A stretch of DNA of 64,000 bases from Gracilaria vermiculophylla (GCA_019155205.2 JAHNZQ020003149.1:457564-521563), one strand, 5' to 3'. Numbered from the stretch's first letter, positions 21,240 through 31,362 are shown. Program-made: numbers and translations. Notes: a model not told the origin generated them from the letters alone.

Positions 21240-21704
21240 ATGCCCAAACATCAACTGCACTGGAACGAATCTAAAGGCCGCCTTTTCATGAAATGCGTTG
21301 GAGATCAAGAAGCTGCAGCTCCGCCATCGTGCCCTGATATCGTAAAGGGTACTTGCCATTGTCAGAGAGTGACGTTCACAGTTGAGATAGCCCCAGCCCC
21401 GTTAAAGGCTGTTGATTGCAACTGTAGTGTTTGTGCAATGAAAGGATATCTTCACTTGATCGTTCCCAGAGATCGGGTATCGATCTCTGAACAAGCACTG
21501 AGCAACACTACGACGTACTCCTTCAATACGGAAGTGGCGAAACATACATTCTGCAAACACTGCGGTGTACAGGCATTCTACACTCCAAGGAGCAACCCAG
21601 ATTGCATTGATATCAACGTCCGATGTCTTCAACTAGGAGATCTCGATGTTCCAATTGAAGAATTAGATGGGCGAAACTTCACGGGGTCATTGGAGGTACA
21701 GTAA
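21240..21704 (+). CDS. GFA / CENP-V domain zinc protein
   Basis: 154 residues from the ATG at 21240. One GFA (glutathione-dependent formaldehyde-activating enzyme/CENP-V) domain with the expected zinc ligands: GTCHCQRVTF (CxC), DCNCSVCAMKG (CxxC) and FCKHCGVQAFY (CxxC). Members bind zinc; some bacterial ones act on S-hydroxymethylglutathione, others such as CENP-V have different roles, so the reaction cannot be fixed. The protein looks full length. Confidence 0.88.
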   Translation: MPKHQLHWNESKGRLFMKCVGDQEAAAPPSCPDIVKGTCHCQRVTFTVEIAPAPLKAVDCNCSVCAMKGYLHLIVPRDRVSISEQALSNTTTYSFNTEVAKHTFCKHCGVQAFYTPRSNPDCIDINVRCLQLGDLDVPIEELDGRNFTGSLEVQ

Positions 21705-22145
21705 TAGACCCAGGTGAAGTGGATACCTGATCTTCATTTTGCTTTCATCATCAACTGCACTACAGCGTTCCGACACCAAAGGGAATATATAAACTATGGC
21801 TCCCTTTCCGCAGCAAGGATAACAGTCGTTCAAAATGCCCGTAAGTACCTTTCTGACGGAATGGGAACGGCATTCTTCTAGATTCATTTTCTGTGACCCC
21901 CTTTCAAACACTTTCGAACGAAACAGAAACTCGGGATATTAACATCAAAGCTATAATGAGGAGAAAAAGGTTATCTGAAGCTCCTGTATATCACGTGAAA
22001 CAAGGCAATCAAGAGACCTTGTTTTTAATCGAATACTGAGTGAAAACGTTTCTCTACCGAGAATTCAGACAGCTTCAGGACAACTTCGGGTACTTTTATC
22101 AGGTCAATAACCGAACACAAAAACGAATCGGAAAGATTAAAGCAC
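21705..22145. promoter_or_regulatory. Spacer with a strong TATA box and a possible mini-exon
   Basis: TATATAAA at 21786-21793 is followed 41 bases later by ATGCCC (21835-21840) directly abutting GTAAGT (21841-21846), the layout of a gene with a two-codon first exon. I tested downstream acceptors by eye and found only very short open continuations, so no gene is called. The rest shows nothing. Confidence 0.3.
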
Positions 22146-23663
22146 CTACAAACTAGTGCGCCTGTTAATATTGCCGCGTTGCAAAATTGTAGCACAGTCA
22201 GCATTTGTTAGAAAAGGCCTGAACTGAGTTTCAGCAACGGCCAAGGAACTTGCGTCCGGTATCGGATCCACCGTACGCCTCAGAAATGATGGCGCAGGTA
22301 ACGTTGATATCCCAGGGCTGTTTTGAACATTCCGTTCAATATTCTTGACGAAATTGCTCATGGACTTGGGACGGAGCTTTGTGATAGCATCAGCTTCCCT
22401 TTCTGCGGGGGCGCAAGCAACCCGGAAAGACATAATCACGGCATTCGTTTGGTCCTTGAGTGTGTTCTCTGAATCTTCGGCAAAGGCGAAAAATCTTCGA
22501 GTCTGTTGAGAAACTTGCTGCTGGAAGGAATGTGAGTCATTTTGAGGATGTCGAGAAGAGGAGGGAGCATTTCCAGGAATACTCGGCGCGTCTTTTTTAG
22601 GCCTGTTTTGCATGGAGTTAACCTCATTCCGGAATGCCTCCAACGCAAGTTTTCGTTTTAAAAGAGTCTGATGAATGGCGTGGCTCTCATGACAAAGATG
22701 GTCAAAGTAATTGGCGCAGAATTGGGAAAGATTCTTGAAAGGACGGAGGGCTGCATCTCGCAGGCGCGTGGGGGTTGCAGCCGTAGGGGAAAAAAATCCA
22801 AGTCTATCTCTTTGAGTTATAAGAAACCATCTGAAACGAGTGTTTTCTTCAATCATGAAGTCAAAACATTGTAACAACATTAGCATATGTTGAGAGCGTG
22901 CATTGTGAATATCAAAAGCTGGTATCGAGCCAGTTGGTGTGGCAAACGGGGATGTCATTGGTGCAAGCGGAGTGCGAGTGCGTGTTGAACTCAGGCGCAC
23001 GGCTGTTGGTGAGGCAGATGGGTAAAGACTGAAATTCAAAGGTGGTGGGACACTTCTTGCATGCCTTAAGGGTTGAACTTCTTCAACCTGCCGCGTTTGC
23101 GACAGTCGGATTTGGAGCTGTTGTTGGCGTTGAAGCTGTAGAAGCTGCTGTCGCTGTTGAAGCTGTTGTTGCTGTTGATGCTGCCGCGGCTGAAAGTGCG
23201 ACTGACGCTTTTGCGATGGACACTGCTGTGATTGACTCTGCTTGGTTTGCTGCTGCCCGGCTTGCTGCTGCTCGGAATGCTGCTGTTCGGGTTGCCGCTG
23301 CTCGGAGAGCTGCGGCGTGGACTGCGGCTGATTGGATTGCGGCTGCTTGGATTGCTGCTGCTGCAATTGTCGCTGCTGTGCTTGACTCTGGGGCTGTTGA
23401 AGCTGTTGCTGCTGAAGCTGCTGTTGTGGAGGCCGTTGTGGAAGAGGAATTACTCGAGGGTAACGTGATGGAATGATATTTTGTGGCTCGACAAGAAGTA
23501 TTGCAGCAGCGACGCAAAGATCGGCAGCGATTTTGCGAGATTCATCAATGCCGAGTTGTCTCACCTGCAGCATCGCATGGCAGCGTTGAACAAGGGTGTT
23601 GACTGTTTGCCGGCCAGTAGGAAGACAGATGAAATGAAGAGAAGTAGGATGGGGGCTAGCCAT
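22146..23663 (-). CDS. Glutamine-rich (polyQ) protein, unknown, possibly nuclear
   Basis: 505 residues from the ATG at 23663 (MASPHPTSLHF). After a helical N-terminal block of about 75 residues (TVNTLVQRCHAMLQVRQLGI...) comes a Gln-rich stretch of about 130 residues (23060-23450), then a Ser/Pro/Thr segment, then a second helical block (IPAFDIHNARSQHMLMLLQC; CANYFDHLCHESHAIHQTLL) and a disordered tail. This order, helical-polyQ-helical, is common in transcriptional co-regulators such as Mediator subunits, but I see no family signature and do not assign one. The CAG/CTG-type tract is likely length-variable. Confidence 0.55.
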   Translation of the reverse strand: MASPHPTSLHFICLPTGRQTVNTLVQRCHAMLQVRQLGIDESRKIAADLCVAAAILLVEPQNIIPSRYPRVIPLPQRPPQQQLQQQQLQQPQSQAQQRQLQQQQSKQPQSNQPQSTPQLSEQRQPEQQHSEQQQAGQQQTKQSQSQQCPSQKRQSHFQPRQHQQQQQLQQRQQLLQLQRQQQLQIRLSQTRQVEEVQPLRHARSVPPPLNFSLYPSASPTAVRLSSTRTRTPLAPMTSPFATPTGSIPAFDIHNARSQHMLMLLQCFDFMIEENTRFRWFLITQRDRLGFFSPTAATPTRLRDAALRPFKNLSQFCANYFDHLCHESHAIHQTLLKRKLALEAFRNEVNSMQNRPKKDAPSIPGNAPSSSRHPQNDSHSFQQQVSQQTRRFFAFAEDSENTLKDQTNAVIMSFRVACAPAEREADAITKLRPKSMSNFVKNIERNVQNSPGISTLPAPSFLRRTVDPIPDASSLAVAETQFRPFLTNADCATILQRGNINRRTSL

Positions 23664-24958
23664 TTTGGCAAGTGCCCGTGCTGCGGTGAACAATGGAGAG
23701 GTGAAGGAGCTGGTTGGAGGGGGAACGTGGGTTTTATAGGGGAAAGACACGGCGACTGACAGAAACGGGGATGGACGAAGGCTGTCATTTGCACGGCGAG
23801 GAGACGAAGTGGTTGTTGGCGGATGGAGATTCGGCTTGACGGCGCAGATGGAGAGATGATTGTGAATGGCGTGGTGGGGGACGTGAGGTACGGGGTGAGA
23901 TTGAGCTTCGGTGTATACAGCCGTGGCCTCACCACACTGCTACTGCTGACGTTTCATCTCCGTGGGCACTGGTGCAAAGATATGCCGACGCTACTGGGGT
24001 AATTGTCAGACTGAGACACCCGTGTGGCAGATAGATCGAGACGAGTGCTGCAGTGCGATGCTCGGCACGCTGTCGGCCCGACACGCGAGTGGCATGTGTT
24101 GCGTACGTGGCGCGCCGGATCTATACTCCGAGTCTTCAACAACAACCATGAGTGTTGCATTGCATGCGCCGGCAGAAAGACCATCAGTTCGGAGCGGCGG
24201 TGGCGGGAAAAAACTAAAGGCTAACGCCACGGCGCCACCAAATAACTCTGCCAACCACAAGCTCTGCTCTCAAGACTGCCGCATTGCGCTCGATGGTTAC
24301 ACGCGGCACCGTCGAAATGGTCCTGGCCACGGTTCCATCTCGCCGCATCGACTATCGATTGCCACGAATTTGTGACGAGCAAATCCATCTCGTCGTCTGA
24401 CCAACACATTGAACTTGGCTGCGCTGGAAGCGCAATAATTGCTACCACTGCGCTGCCCGGATTGGAAAGAACGTGCCGTACCGAATCCGGCTGTTTTCTG
24501 TAAGACGATAACCATCAGTTTTCGTAACGGCGCATTCCAGGTCTCGACGGACCCATGTGTTTCAGCTCACTGCTGATAGGCGGGTCGTGCGCAGCGCTGT
24601 GAAACACCGAGTCACAGGGGTATTTTATTCTATCCTAGTTTTTCCAATTCCAGTCAATCTCAAATGGCCATACAAATGGCAATTCAACGTGCACGTTCCA
24701 TCACGACTGATTCCCCACACTCATGGTTCATGAACGAACCTAATTTTTACAATGCTTGCCTTTGGAGAAGTAGCATCAGCCCATGTTCTTCACCTGGTTC
24801 GAAAACTTATACGTTAAGACCCAAGTTCACGTCAAAAGCACAAAACACAAGGCAAAAGCAAAGCATCTACACATTATACATCTAGCCCAACAAAAGCAGT
24901 GCAACAAGGATTTAAATAGGCAGGCTCATCAATGTCACAGTAGCTACACATTCACTCC
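23664..24958. other. Intergenic region, no gene supported
   Basis: 1.3 kb between two minus-strand genes. Several short open frames overlap on both strands, none with a domain. It should contain the promoter of the polyQ gene and the 3' end of the next gene. No strong repeat seen. Confidence 0.45.
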
Positions 24959-26185
24959 TCATCGGCGTCTCGATGTAGTAAATGTAAGAATATCGTCATC
25001 TGAGCTAAACGAAGATGTAGTGGTGGAGGTGGAGCTCGACGACGAAGAGCTGCTGCCTTCACTGTCATACTCTTCGTCGTCCTCAAACTCGCCATGCGTC
25101 ACTCTCTCTCGGTGAATATTGGCTTCCCTTCGGGACTTGAATCGAAGCCCACAGTCCCTACACCTCTCACCTTGCGGACATTTCAACAGATGCTTTTGAA
25201 GCTTGACGCGGCAGTTGTACATTCTGCCGCAGAAATCGCAACCGCATAGCTTTCCATGCTCATGCTTCAGGTGGTGAAGAAGTTCCTTATCCGAATATAT
25301 TCCAAGGTCTTCATCACATTCCACAGACGGGCAATCGCGACGATGCCACATATCCAGGTGGTCTTGGTATTCGCCGGCGTTGGAAAACCGCCTGTCCTTG
25401 CACCGGTCATAATTGCATACAGGTTGGCAATCATGAGAACTGAACTGGCGCCCATGCATCCTCTTGCAAAGTTGACACACGACATGCATTTTCGTGCCAC
25501 TCACTGCAAGCGCTCGCGCTTCTCGCATCTTGTCTGTTTTCCGCTTCATGAACTCAACGTTGAGTGCCACCCCGCGGTCAAAAAGTTTGACCTTCGCCGC
25601 GAAAATACTCCTCCACATCTGAGGATGTGGCAGACGATTGCCCTTGTAGCGGCGGAAGTTTCTTGCCATCCACTTGTGCAACATGTTGTTGTAGAAGTGA
25701 ACGGTGTCCTTGTGCGACATGTATATCGTGACATCCCTTGACCGAACGCCCTCGGCAAACTGCAAAGAGGCAAGCAAGCCGTGCAATATGGACTTGTCGT
25801 TGTTCTGCTGCGGGTCGGGAACAGGTTCGGCTATGCGGGCATGTGGCTCATCACAAACGATTCCATACCCGCATATAGATTCCTTATGAACGGATGAACA
25901 TATCGCATCTGTGTAGATTTCGATACTTCCTTCGTTTGACGGATGTAAATGAGGAAGATTCCCGTGAGCCGGGTCCATGTGGTGGTGATGATGATGGTCA
26001 TTATGGCCATGATGGCCATGATGGCCATGATGGTCATGGTTGTGGTGGGGGTCAGCGTGGTCATGGGCATGGCGGTGCCGATGGCGGTGATTGTGTGTAC
26101 GGCGGTGGCGGTGACGGTGGCGGTGGCGTGGACGATGCTGCTGTTGTTCGTTGGCGTCACCGGAGCCTTTGGCGGTGGTAACCAT
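24959..26185 (-). CDS. RNase H-like domain fused to C2H2-type zinc fingers, His-rich N-terminus
   Basis: 408 residues from the ATG at 26185. A His-rich tract lies at about residues 15-75 (alternating His-Arg then His-Asp/Gly). From about residue 86 a ribonuclease H fold is recognisable: strand IEIYTDAICSS (Asp93 at the first catalytic position), GYGIVCD strand, helix SILHGLLASLQFA, strand VTIYMSHKDTVHFYNNML, helix MWRSIFAAKVKLF, strand ALNVEFMKRK, and a last helix MREARALAVSG. The second, third and fourth acidic positions of RNase HI do not appear conserved, so it may be inactive. C-terminal Cys/His pairs (CQLC...H..C, CDFC...H, CRDC...H) form about four zinc fingers, followed by a Ser/Asp tail. 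It resembles the protein encoded at 58116-58943. Fold call is from pattern only. Confidence 0.6.
   Translation of the reverse strand: MVTTAKGSGDANEQQQHRPRHRHRHRHRRTHNHRHRHRHAHDHADPHHNHDHHGHHGHHGHNDHHHHHHMDPAHGNLPHLHPSNEGSIEIYTDAICSSVHKESICGYGIVCDEPHARIAEPVPDPQQNNDKSILHGLLASLQFAEGVRSRDVTIYMSHKDTVHFYNNMLHKWMARNFRRYKGNRLPHPQMWRSIFAAKVKLFDRGVALNVEFMKRKTDKMREARALAVSGTKMHVVCQLCKRMHGRQFSSHDCQPVCNYDRCKDRRFSNAGEYQDHLDMWHRRDCPSVECDEDLGIYSDKELLHHLKHEHGKLCGCDFCGRMYNCRVKLQKHLLKCPQGERCRDCGLRFKSRREANIHRERVTHGEFEDDEEYDSEGSSSSSSSSTSTTTSSFSSDDDILTFTTSRRR
25980..26043. repeat. 9-bp tandem repeat encoding a His-rich tract
   Basis: CATGATGGC-type units repeat about five times on the plus strand; on the coding strand they give Gly-His-His repeats. 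The surrounding His codons (to about 26120) are less regular. Confidence 0.8.
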
Positions 26186-26922
26186 TTTGCAGCGGCGGGG
26201 TGGAGGCACTACTGACCACGGTTTAGAGGAATTGGTGGCTTGAATAGAGGCACAAAGAAGTCGAGGAGGCGGGGAAGTGAGAGAGAATCAAACGCGGCAA
26301 CGTGAGTGATGTCGAGTGCGATGGCGGGAGGGGTGCGGGAGACGGGCAGCGGTTGGGGAGGGCGGGGGAGCGCAATAGTGACTTTATGAGAGCGAATCAG
26401 AGGGGGTGCACACGAGGTGCTGGCGCTGGCACATGTGACGACAAGTGCTTTGCTGTGGCGGCGCAACGCGTCGGCGCGACCATCGCGGCGAGGCGGCGCA
26501 TCCGGGGCTATCTAGCGATACAAATGCAGAGTATCCCCAACATCGACAATCGCGGCGCGTGGCGGTGGCGTGTCAAAGCCGTGGTTGGCTGACGTCTTGC
26601 ACTTGAACGGGCCACCCCTGGGGATATCCGGCTACTGTGGTGACAGCCGGCTGGGGAGTATCGTCGAAATAGCGGCGTGCCAACGTGCTGTCGTTGCTTG
26701 CGTCGTGTAAAAACTTGTCTTAGCGTTTGTGCACACGTGGCACAAAACCCTCCGATGCCAACTCCGGCCCTCCCCTTCGCCCGACCAAAATATCAATGCA
26801 GTCCACCGGAACGAGTCCACCGCCGCGTCGCGCAAGCTGTGGATGCCCCGTAGCGCGCCCCTCCGCCATCTGATGACGACCGCCTCCTTTTCGCGCCACG
26901 CCCCAAGCGCCACTGCTTTCCA
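26186..26922. promoter_or_regulatory. Divergent promoter region of the RNase H-like gene and FANCL
   Basis: 737 bases between head-to-head genes, GC-richer than average. A long minus-strand open frame over its right part overlaps the FANCL start in antisense, has no domain and is not called. Confidence 0.4.
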
Positions 26923-28065
26923 ATGGCAATCAGCGCACAGGCGTTGCAGCGTTTGATCGCCGATTTCCCAACCATTGTCCCTCAGGACTCCGGCCTGAAC
27001 CGTTTTGTGGGCTTCCTGTGTGTGCGCCAGCGTCACTTTCGAATTACAATAGCTGCAGATTGCTCCCAGTTCCACGCTGACACTCAGCTCTGTTCTCTTC
27101 TCGTCCCGCACAAACAGCTGCTTACCGACAGACTTCGCGACGCTGTAGAGCCCCATCAATTCCTCGTTGAACTGCGTGATATCGTTGAGAGAGCGCTGCG
27201 CACCCCATCCGAACACTCCCAAGCCCCCGATGTTGAATTGCCTCCTGCTTTCTACTACGAGCGCCTGCTTGCAGAGATAGAAACGCTGGGATGGGCCTCA
27301 GTTGCTTCAATCGACAAAACAATGCGGTCACTGCAACTCACTGTCTGCGACGCTGCCAATAGAAAACACCTTGTTACAGTCACATTACCTGTCAACTTTC
27401 CGTCGCAGCCTCCTATCTGCACAGCTAGTTTACCACTACAATTCGAGCCAAACCTCCCCGGTGAATACGTTCTAAAAGACATACTTCGCCAGTATGAGCA
27501 ACTCATCGACAAATTCCAGCCTTTCTTTCATGTTATGGATGACTTTGATCGCAATTCTTGTGTTCTTGAGCCTGAACGTCCCTCCCGTCAAGACTGTTAC
27601 AGACGGATATGCCTCACGAAGCATTGTTCCATTCGCGTCGAAATCGATCCTCGTGCCCCTATTACAGGCTTCCCCGAGTGCAGGTTTCTTGGTTCTGAGA
27701 ACGCGGTCGCCCCTTACAAACAGCTTTTGAATCAAAATATCCATCAGTGGGATATCAGTGGAAATACCCTACCGCGTGAGAATCTGGAGAGAGTGCTGCA
27801 GTTCAGCTTTCCATCTAGAGAATCGCTAATGCACGATGCGGACGATGACCTGCTCGACGAATGTGGCATTTGTTATTCCTATAGGTTGGAAGACTGCGTT
27901 CCTGACATCGCGTGTGACTTGAAAGAGTGCTCGAAACCTTATCATCGCCAGTGCCTCGTAGATTGGTTGCGAGCCTTGCCGGATACGCGACAGAGTTTTG
28001 GTACAATCACTGGCAATTGCGTCTACTGCGAGCATCCTATAGTTGTATCCATCAAATCCGTCTAG
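26923..28065 (+). CDS. FANCL: FANCL, Fanconi anaemia E3 ubiquitin ligase
   Basis: RING E3 ligase that monoubiquitinates FANCD2 and FANCI in interstrand cross-link repair in the nucleus. 380 residues, as in other FANCL proteins (about 375). Three parts are seen: the N-terminal ELF domain (residues about 1-95), the central double-RWD (URD) domain (PPAFYYERLLAEIETLGWAS; VTLPVNFPSQPP; EYVLKDILRQYEQLIDKFQPFFHVMDDFD), and a C-terminal RING/PHD-like domain with DECGIC, CDLKECSKPYHRQCLVDWLR and GNCVYCEHPI. All zinc ligand positions appear present. Intronless. Clear identification. Confidence 0.95.
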   Translation: MAISAQALQRLIADFPTIVPQDSGLNRFVGFLCVRQRHFRITIAADCSQFHADTQLCSLLVPHKQLLTDRLRDAVEPHQFLVELRDIVERALRTPSEHSQAPDVELPPAFYYERLLAEIETLGWASVASIDKTMRSLQLTVCDAANRKHLVTVTLPVNFPSQPPICTASLPLQFEPNLPGEYVLKDILRQYEQLIDKFQPFFHVMDDFDRNSCVLEPERPSRQDCYRRICLTKHCSIRVEIDPRAPITGFPECRFLGSENAVAPYKQLLNQNIHQWDISGNTLPRENLERVLQFSFPSRESLMHDADDDLLDECGICYSYRLEDCVPDIACDLKECSKPYHRQCLVDWLRALPDTRQSFGTITGNCVYCEHPIVVSIKSV

Positions 28066-28253
28066 TCTTTCTTGAAAGCCGAGAAGGAGTTAATGGATAC
28101 CTTTGTTCCTTAATGTCACTCAGTCAATCGTCACTAACTCATGTAGGAAAGATGGCATTCATTTGGTCTCACAGAAACAAAGTAAACGACGAGAGCCATA
28201 TATGCACGACGACCTGGACAGGTTTGCGGGGAAAAATATTCCCGTATCTCCCG

Positions 28254-29057
28254 TCATTGCCGCTTTGAAACACGGCCAGCTCTTTCCAATGATTCATCTT
28301 CTAGCATCCAGGCAGGGAGGTACCCCCTATCATTATCCTCGTTCCTAAGCGCTGGATTGGGTTCGGTCGTCGCTACTGAACCGAGACTTGTATATCCTCT
28401 ATCATACAGACAACAATATGGCAAACGGAAATGTCTCAAAAACTCCCAAACGTCATGGTAGTGCCACGTGAGGATTGGATTAACTCTCATGAACGGTGGC
28501 CATCCCTTGCTACTCGGCTCAAAGTGTTCCATGGTGGCGCCGTGCGGATCAGAGCGCCTCGTACCAAGAATAAACGCACACATATTACTTCGTTCTGCGG
28601 TGAACTTGCAAATCCCCTCCTTAATTCCGAGTTGCACCTCCACGGCCGAAAGTTGGTATGCAGAAACCTGTTCTCGAACAAAAGAATTTACTTCAGAAAA
28701 CTGCTCTTCCTCCGAGCCGCACATGTACAGGCAGTGCAATTTGGCTGGTGCTTGATTTTCAAAGCACCAGTTTGCCAAAGCGGCTCGTGCAAGATGCATC
28801 ACGACGGTGGCATCTTTCCCACCATTAAACGCAACAGCCACGTTCCGCGGGTTGTAGAGACGAAATGCAGAATCCAGGGTGTCTAGCGCCTTTCGAGTGT
28901 ATGCGCGAGTGGAAGTTTGTTCCATGAGACTCCTGTAGAGGCGGAGAGAAGCCTTGTCGACGAACTTTGGATAATTCTCTTCACACACCCCCATCGTTTT
29001 CGAATGACCGTTTGCTGCGCAGCGTTCGTTTACCCTATTGCTGTGAGAATCTCCCAT
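28254..29057 (-). CDS. FAD1: FAD synthetase (FMN adenylyltransferase, FAD1/FLAD1 PP-loop type)
   Basis: Converts FMN and ATP to FAD. 267 residues from the ATG at 29057. It belongs to the PAPS-reductase-like PP-loop family: AVAFNGGKDATVV is the ATP loop, followed by CGSEEEQFSEV, FILGTRRSDPHG, the Arg/Asp-rich active-site region, a segment like MRVNPILTWHYHDVWEFLR, and CLYDRGYTSLGS. The N-terminal molybdopterin-binding-like domain of animal FLAD1 is absent, as in fungi. No evident targeting sequence, so cytosolic. It is convergent with FANCL, 188 bases apart. Confidence 0.95.
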   Translation of the reverse strand: MGDSHSNRVNERCAANGHSKTMGVCEENYPKFVDKASLRLYRSLMEQTSTRAYTRKALDTLDSAFRLYNPRNVAVAFNGGKDATVVMHLARAALANWCFENQAPAKLHCLYMCGSEEEQFSEVNSFVREQVSAYQLSAVEVQLGIKEGICKFTAERSNMCAFILGTRRSDPHGATMEHFEPSSKGWPPFMRVNPILTWHYHDVWEFLRHFRLPYCCLYDRGYTSLGSVATTEPNPALRNEDNDRGYLPAWMLEDESLERAGRVSKRQ

Positions 29058-29631
29058 TTGAACGCTCTCGTTCTCCTGAAGGGGTTTGCTTCTGAGCCAG
29101 GTTCTTTACTCCCACAACCTGTGATCAAAGATTTCTACGGCTTTGGACGTAAAAGAAAGGATGCCCGAGATTGCAAATTCTTTTTCTCTCCTTGATTTAT
29201 TCGCTCGTGAACTGTTCGAATCCAAATTTCGCGCGGGTGTCCTTCATTCCCCATCCAGACTGACTAAGCAGCTATTATGTTGTCGCGGTTCGCTGCGGTT
29301 CTATTGCGCGCAGGTGATGGTGTCCATGATGATGGCAGCCCCAGAAATCGTGTCCAATTGTCGTGCAAGCATTGGAAAGAATGGGACATGGATTGTTGGG
29401 TCATCCACATGACATGCTCCGTGCGCAACGACACGGGGAGGAAATCAAATCCTGACAAGGCATCAAGCAGATCACAGATCCCTGCACGTAATATTCACAG
29501 CACGCCAGACCGCGGCCACCCCATCGCTCTTATTCCCTCTATCTATCGTTACCTTTAAGCCAACCGGCATATCTATTGCTGTCCTCGAATAGCTTCAGAT
29601 TAATCGGTGCTAAGCAATTGCAGCTGTGTAG
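29058..29631. promoter_or_regulatory. Divergent promoter region of FAD synthetase and MYG1
   Basis: 574 bases between head-to-head starts; no TATA-like box or repeat that I can support. Confidence 0.4.
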
Positions 29632-30717
29632 ATGCGAATTGCGAGCTTCGTTTGCCAGATCATACCGCGTATCAAGCCCTTAGATTTCAAGCGCATAGCT
29701 ATGACTGCCTCGGGACGGAAAACAATTGCCACCCATGACGGAACCTTTCACTGCGATGAGGTGCTGGCATGCCATATGCTTCAAATTCACACTGCAGAAT
29801 TCAACAATGCTCATATACTACGCACTCGCGATCCTTCACGACTGGGAGAAGCACAGGTTGTTGTCGACGTTGGTTCTGTTTATGATCCAGAGGCGAACAG
29901 ATTCGATCATCACCAGAGGGGCTTTTGCGCAACCTTCTCATCATGCGGTAAACGATCGCGTACAAAGCTTTCCAGCGCAGGTTTGATATACAAACATTTT
30001 GGAACAGAAGTGATTCGCAACATAGCGCGTATGAATAGTGTCCAACTGAGTGACGACGATGTGACACCAGTCTATCACAAGGTCTACGACTGTTTTATGG
30101 AAGCTATTGATGCTATAGACAATGGTATTATGATGTATGAATCCTCTCAACCGCCAAAGTACGAATCTACAACAGATCTTAGCTCAAGAGTAGCAAAGCT
30201 AAATGCGGAGTGGTACGAAAAGAACCCAGATCAAGATGCAAATTTTTTCAAAGCAATGGATATGGCTGGAAAAGAAATGGACGAATGCATATTGCATGTA
30301 TTAAGGAGCTGGCTACCAGCACGTTCGATAATAGCCAAAGCCATGAAACAACGGTTTACATATCACAAAAGTGGGGCAATTCTTGTACTGCTGGAGTGGG
30401 CCCCCTGGAAAGATCACTTGTATTCTATGGAAGAGCAAGAAACAGTGGAGAAGAACGCTATAGTTTTGTACGTTGTTTACCGCGATATGACGGGTACTTC
30501 GTGGCGTGTTCAGTGTGTTCCAGTTGCGAAAGGCTCCTTTCAATCACGAAAACCTCTCCCTGAGCCGTGGCGCGGTCTGAGAGATGAGGAATTGTCATCT
30601 AAGATCGGTATCCCTGATTGTGTTTTCACTCACGCTTCAGGCTTTATCGGGGGGAATACGAATTTCGAGGGCGCGTTGGAAATGGCGAAGAAAGCCTTGC
30701 AAAGTGATCGGTCGTAG
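29632..30717 (+). CDS. MYG1: MYG1 family exonuclease (DHH-type)
   Basis: MYG1 is a 3'-5' RNA exonuclease of mitochondria and nucleolus. 361 residues. The core starts with IATHDGTFHCDEVLACHML, the DGxFHxDExxA metal-binding motif, followed by TRDPSRLGEAQVVVDVGSVYDP, RFDHHQRGF (DHH motif), SSAGLIYKHFG and near the end CVFTHASGFIGGNTNFEGAL. The first 23 residues (MRIASFVCQIIPRIKPLDFKR) lack acids except one Asp and look like a mitochondrial presequence. A second Met at residue 24 starts right before the core, so dual localisation by alternative starts is possible. Ends 15 bases from the convergent NAT9 stop. Confidence 0.95.
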   Translation: MRIASFVCQIIPRIKPLDFKRIAMTASGRKTIATHDGTFHCDEVLACHMLQIHTAEFNNAHILRTRDPSRLGEAQVVVDVGSVYDPEANRFDHHQRGFCATFSSCGKRSRTKLSSAGLIYKHFGTEVIRNIARMNSVQLSDDDVTPVYHKVYDCFMEAIDAIDNGIMMYESSQPPKYESTTDLSSRVAKLNAEWYEKNPDQDANFFKAMDMAGKEMDECILHVLRSWLPARSIIAKAMKQRFTYHKSGAILVLLEWAPWKDHLYSMEEQETVEKNAIVLYVVYRDMTGTSWRVQCVPVAKGSFQSRKPLPEPWRGLRDEELSSKIGIPDCVFTHASGFIGGNTNFEGALEMAKKALQSDRS

Positions 30718-30732
30718 TGAAGACAACAAGAC

Positions 30733-31362
30733 TCAAACTTCACCGTTTTGTGGCACATTTGCGTACACACTCGTTGCGAAAGACTCCACGTTAAACTGAC
30801 AGCGCCACGCTTCAAGTTTCGCTGCACATTCTCGATCGACTTCTCGACGATAATGAATCTCTTTAAACGCTGGGACCTTCCGCTCTTCCCGAAATTCGAG
30901 CTTCTTCGAGAAGAGGGCGATGCTTGGTTCGTTATATTCAAGAACTTTAGCTATAAATACACCTATTCTCAAGTGCTCCACGGAAAACGCCATCAACATT
31001 TGTAAAGCCGTTTTCGCCAGACCTTTTCTGCGCGCTGTGGGTTCTGCAATCATCACTTCAATTTCTGCTTGTTTAATTCCGTCTTCCGCATCATCCTGAA
31101 GGTACAGGTTCACGTCCCCCACCATATAATTTTCTCCGATAGATCTGTCCAGTACAATAAAGGTCATCTTTGTCTCATCTTCACGCCATGAATTCATGTT
31201 TTCGAATTCCTCTTCCAAAGTTAATGGCTCAGATGCTGTCAAAGTTAGAAGGGTTGGAGACTGCATCCATTTGTGATAGCGTTTCACATGAATCTCTTTG
31301 TACGGAACGAGAATCGCTGAGGATCCAGACATGGACAAAACAACATCGGAGTTCAGCCTCAT
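30733..31362 (-). CDS. NAT9: NAT9-like N-acetyltransferase (GNAT family)
   Basis: 209 residues from the ATG at 31362 (a second ATG at 31332 begins MSGSSAILVPYKEIHV). The pattern matches the NAT9 family: LVPYKEIHVKRYHKWMQSP, LLTLTASEPLTLEEEFEMQ-like segment, KMTFIVLDR, GDVNLYL, IEVMIAEPTARRKGLAKTAL (acetyl-CoA binding motif A), and ALFSKKLEFRE. NAT9 homologues are reported to affect microtubule stability in animals; the substrate here is unknown. The 3' end nearly meets that of MYG1, so the two transcripts probably overlap. Confidence 0.93.
   Translation of the reverse strand: MRLNSDVVLSMSGSSAILVPYKEIHVKRYHKWMQSPTLLTLTASEPLTLEEEFENMNSWREDETKMTFIVLDRSIGENYMVGDVNLYLQDDAEDGIKQAEIEVMIAEPTARRKGLAKTALQMLMAFSVEHLRIGVFIAKVLEYNEPSIALFSKKLEFREERKVPAFKEIHYRREVDRECAAKLEAWRCQFNVESFATSVYANVPQNGEV

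Noticed and set aside
21955..22050. Short frame MRRKRLSEAPVYHVK... considered as RPL41-like after the mini-exon
   Set aside because: Composition and length do not fit RPL41, and no splice junction leads to it cleanly.
25980..26120. His-rich tract read as a possible metal-binding or CRISPR-like array
   Set aside because: The repeats are 9-bp, contiguous and in frame within a protein gene, without spacers.
26632..27222. Minus-strand open frame of 196 codons
   Set aside because: It is antisense to the FANCL start and has no domain; FANCL on the plus strand is clear.
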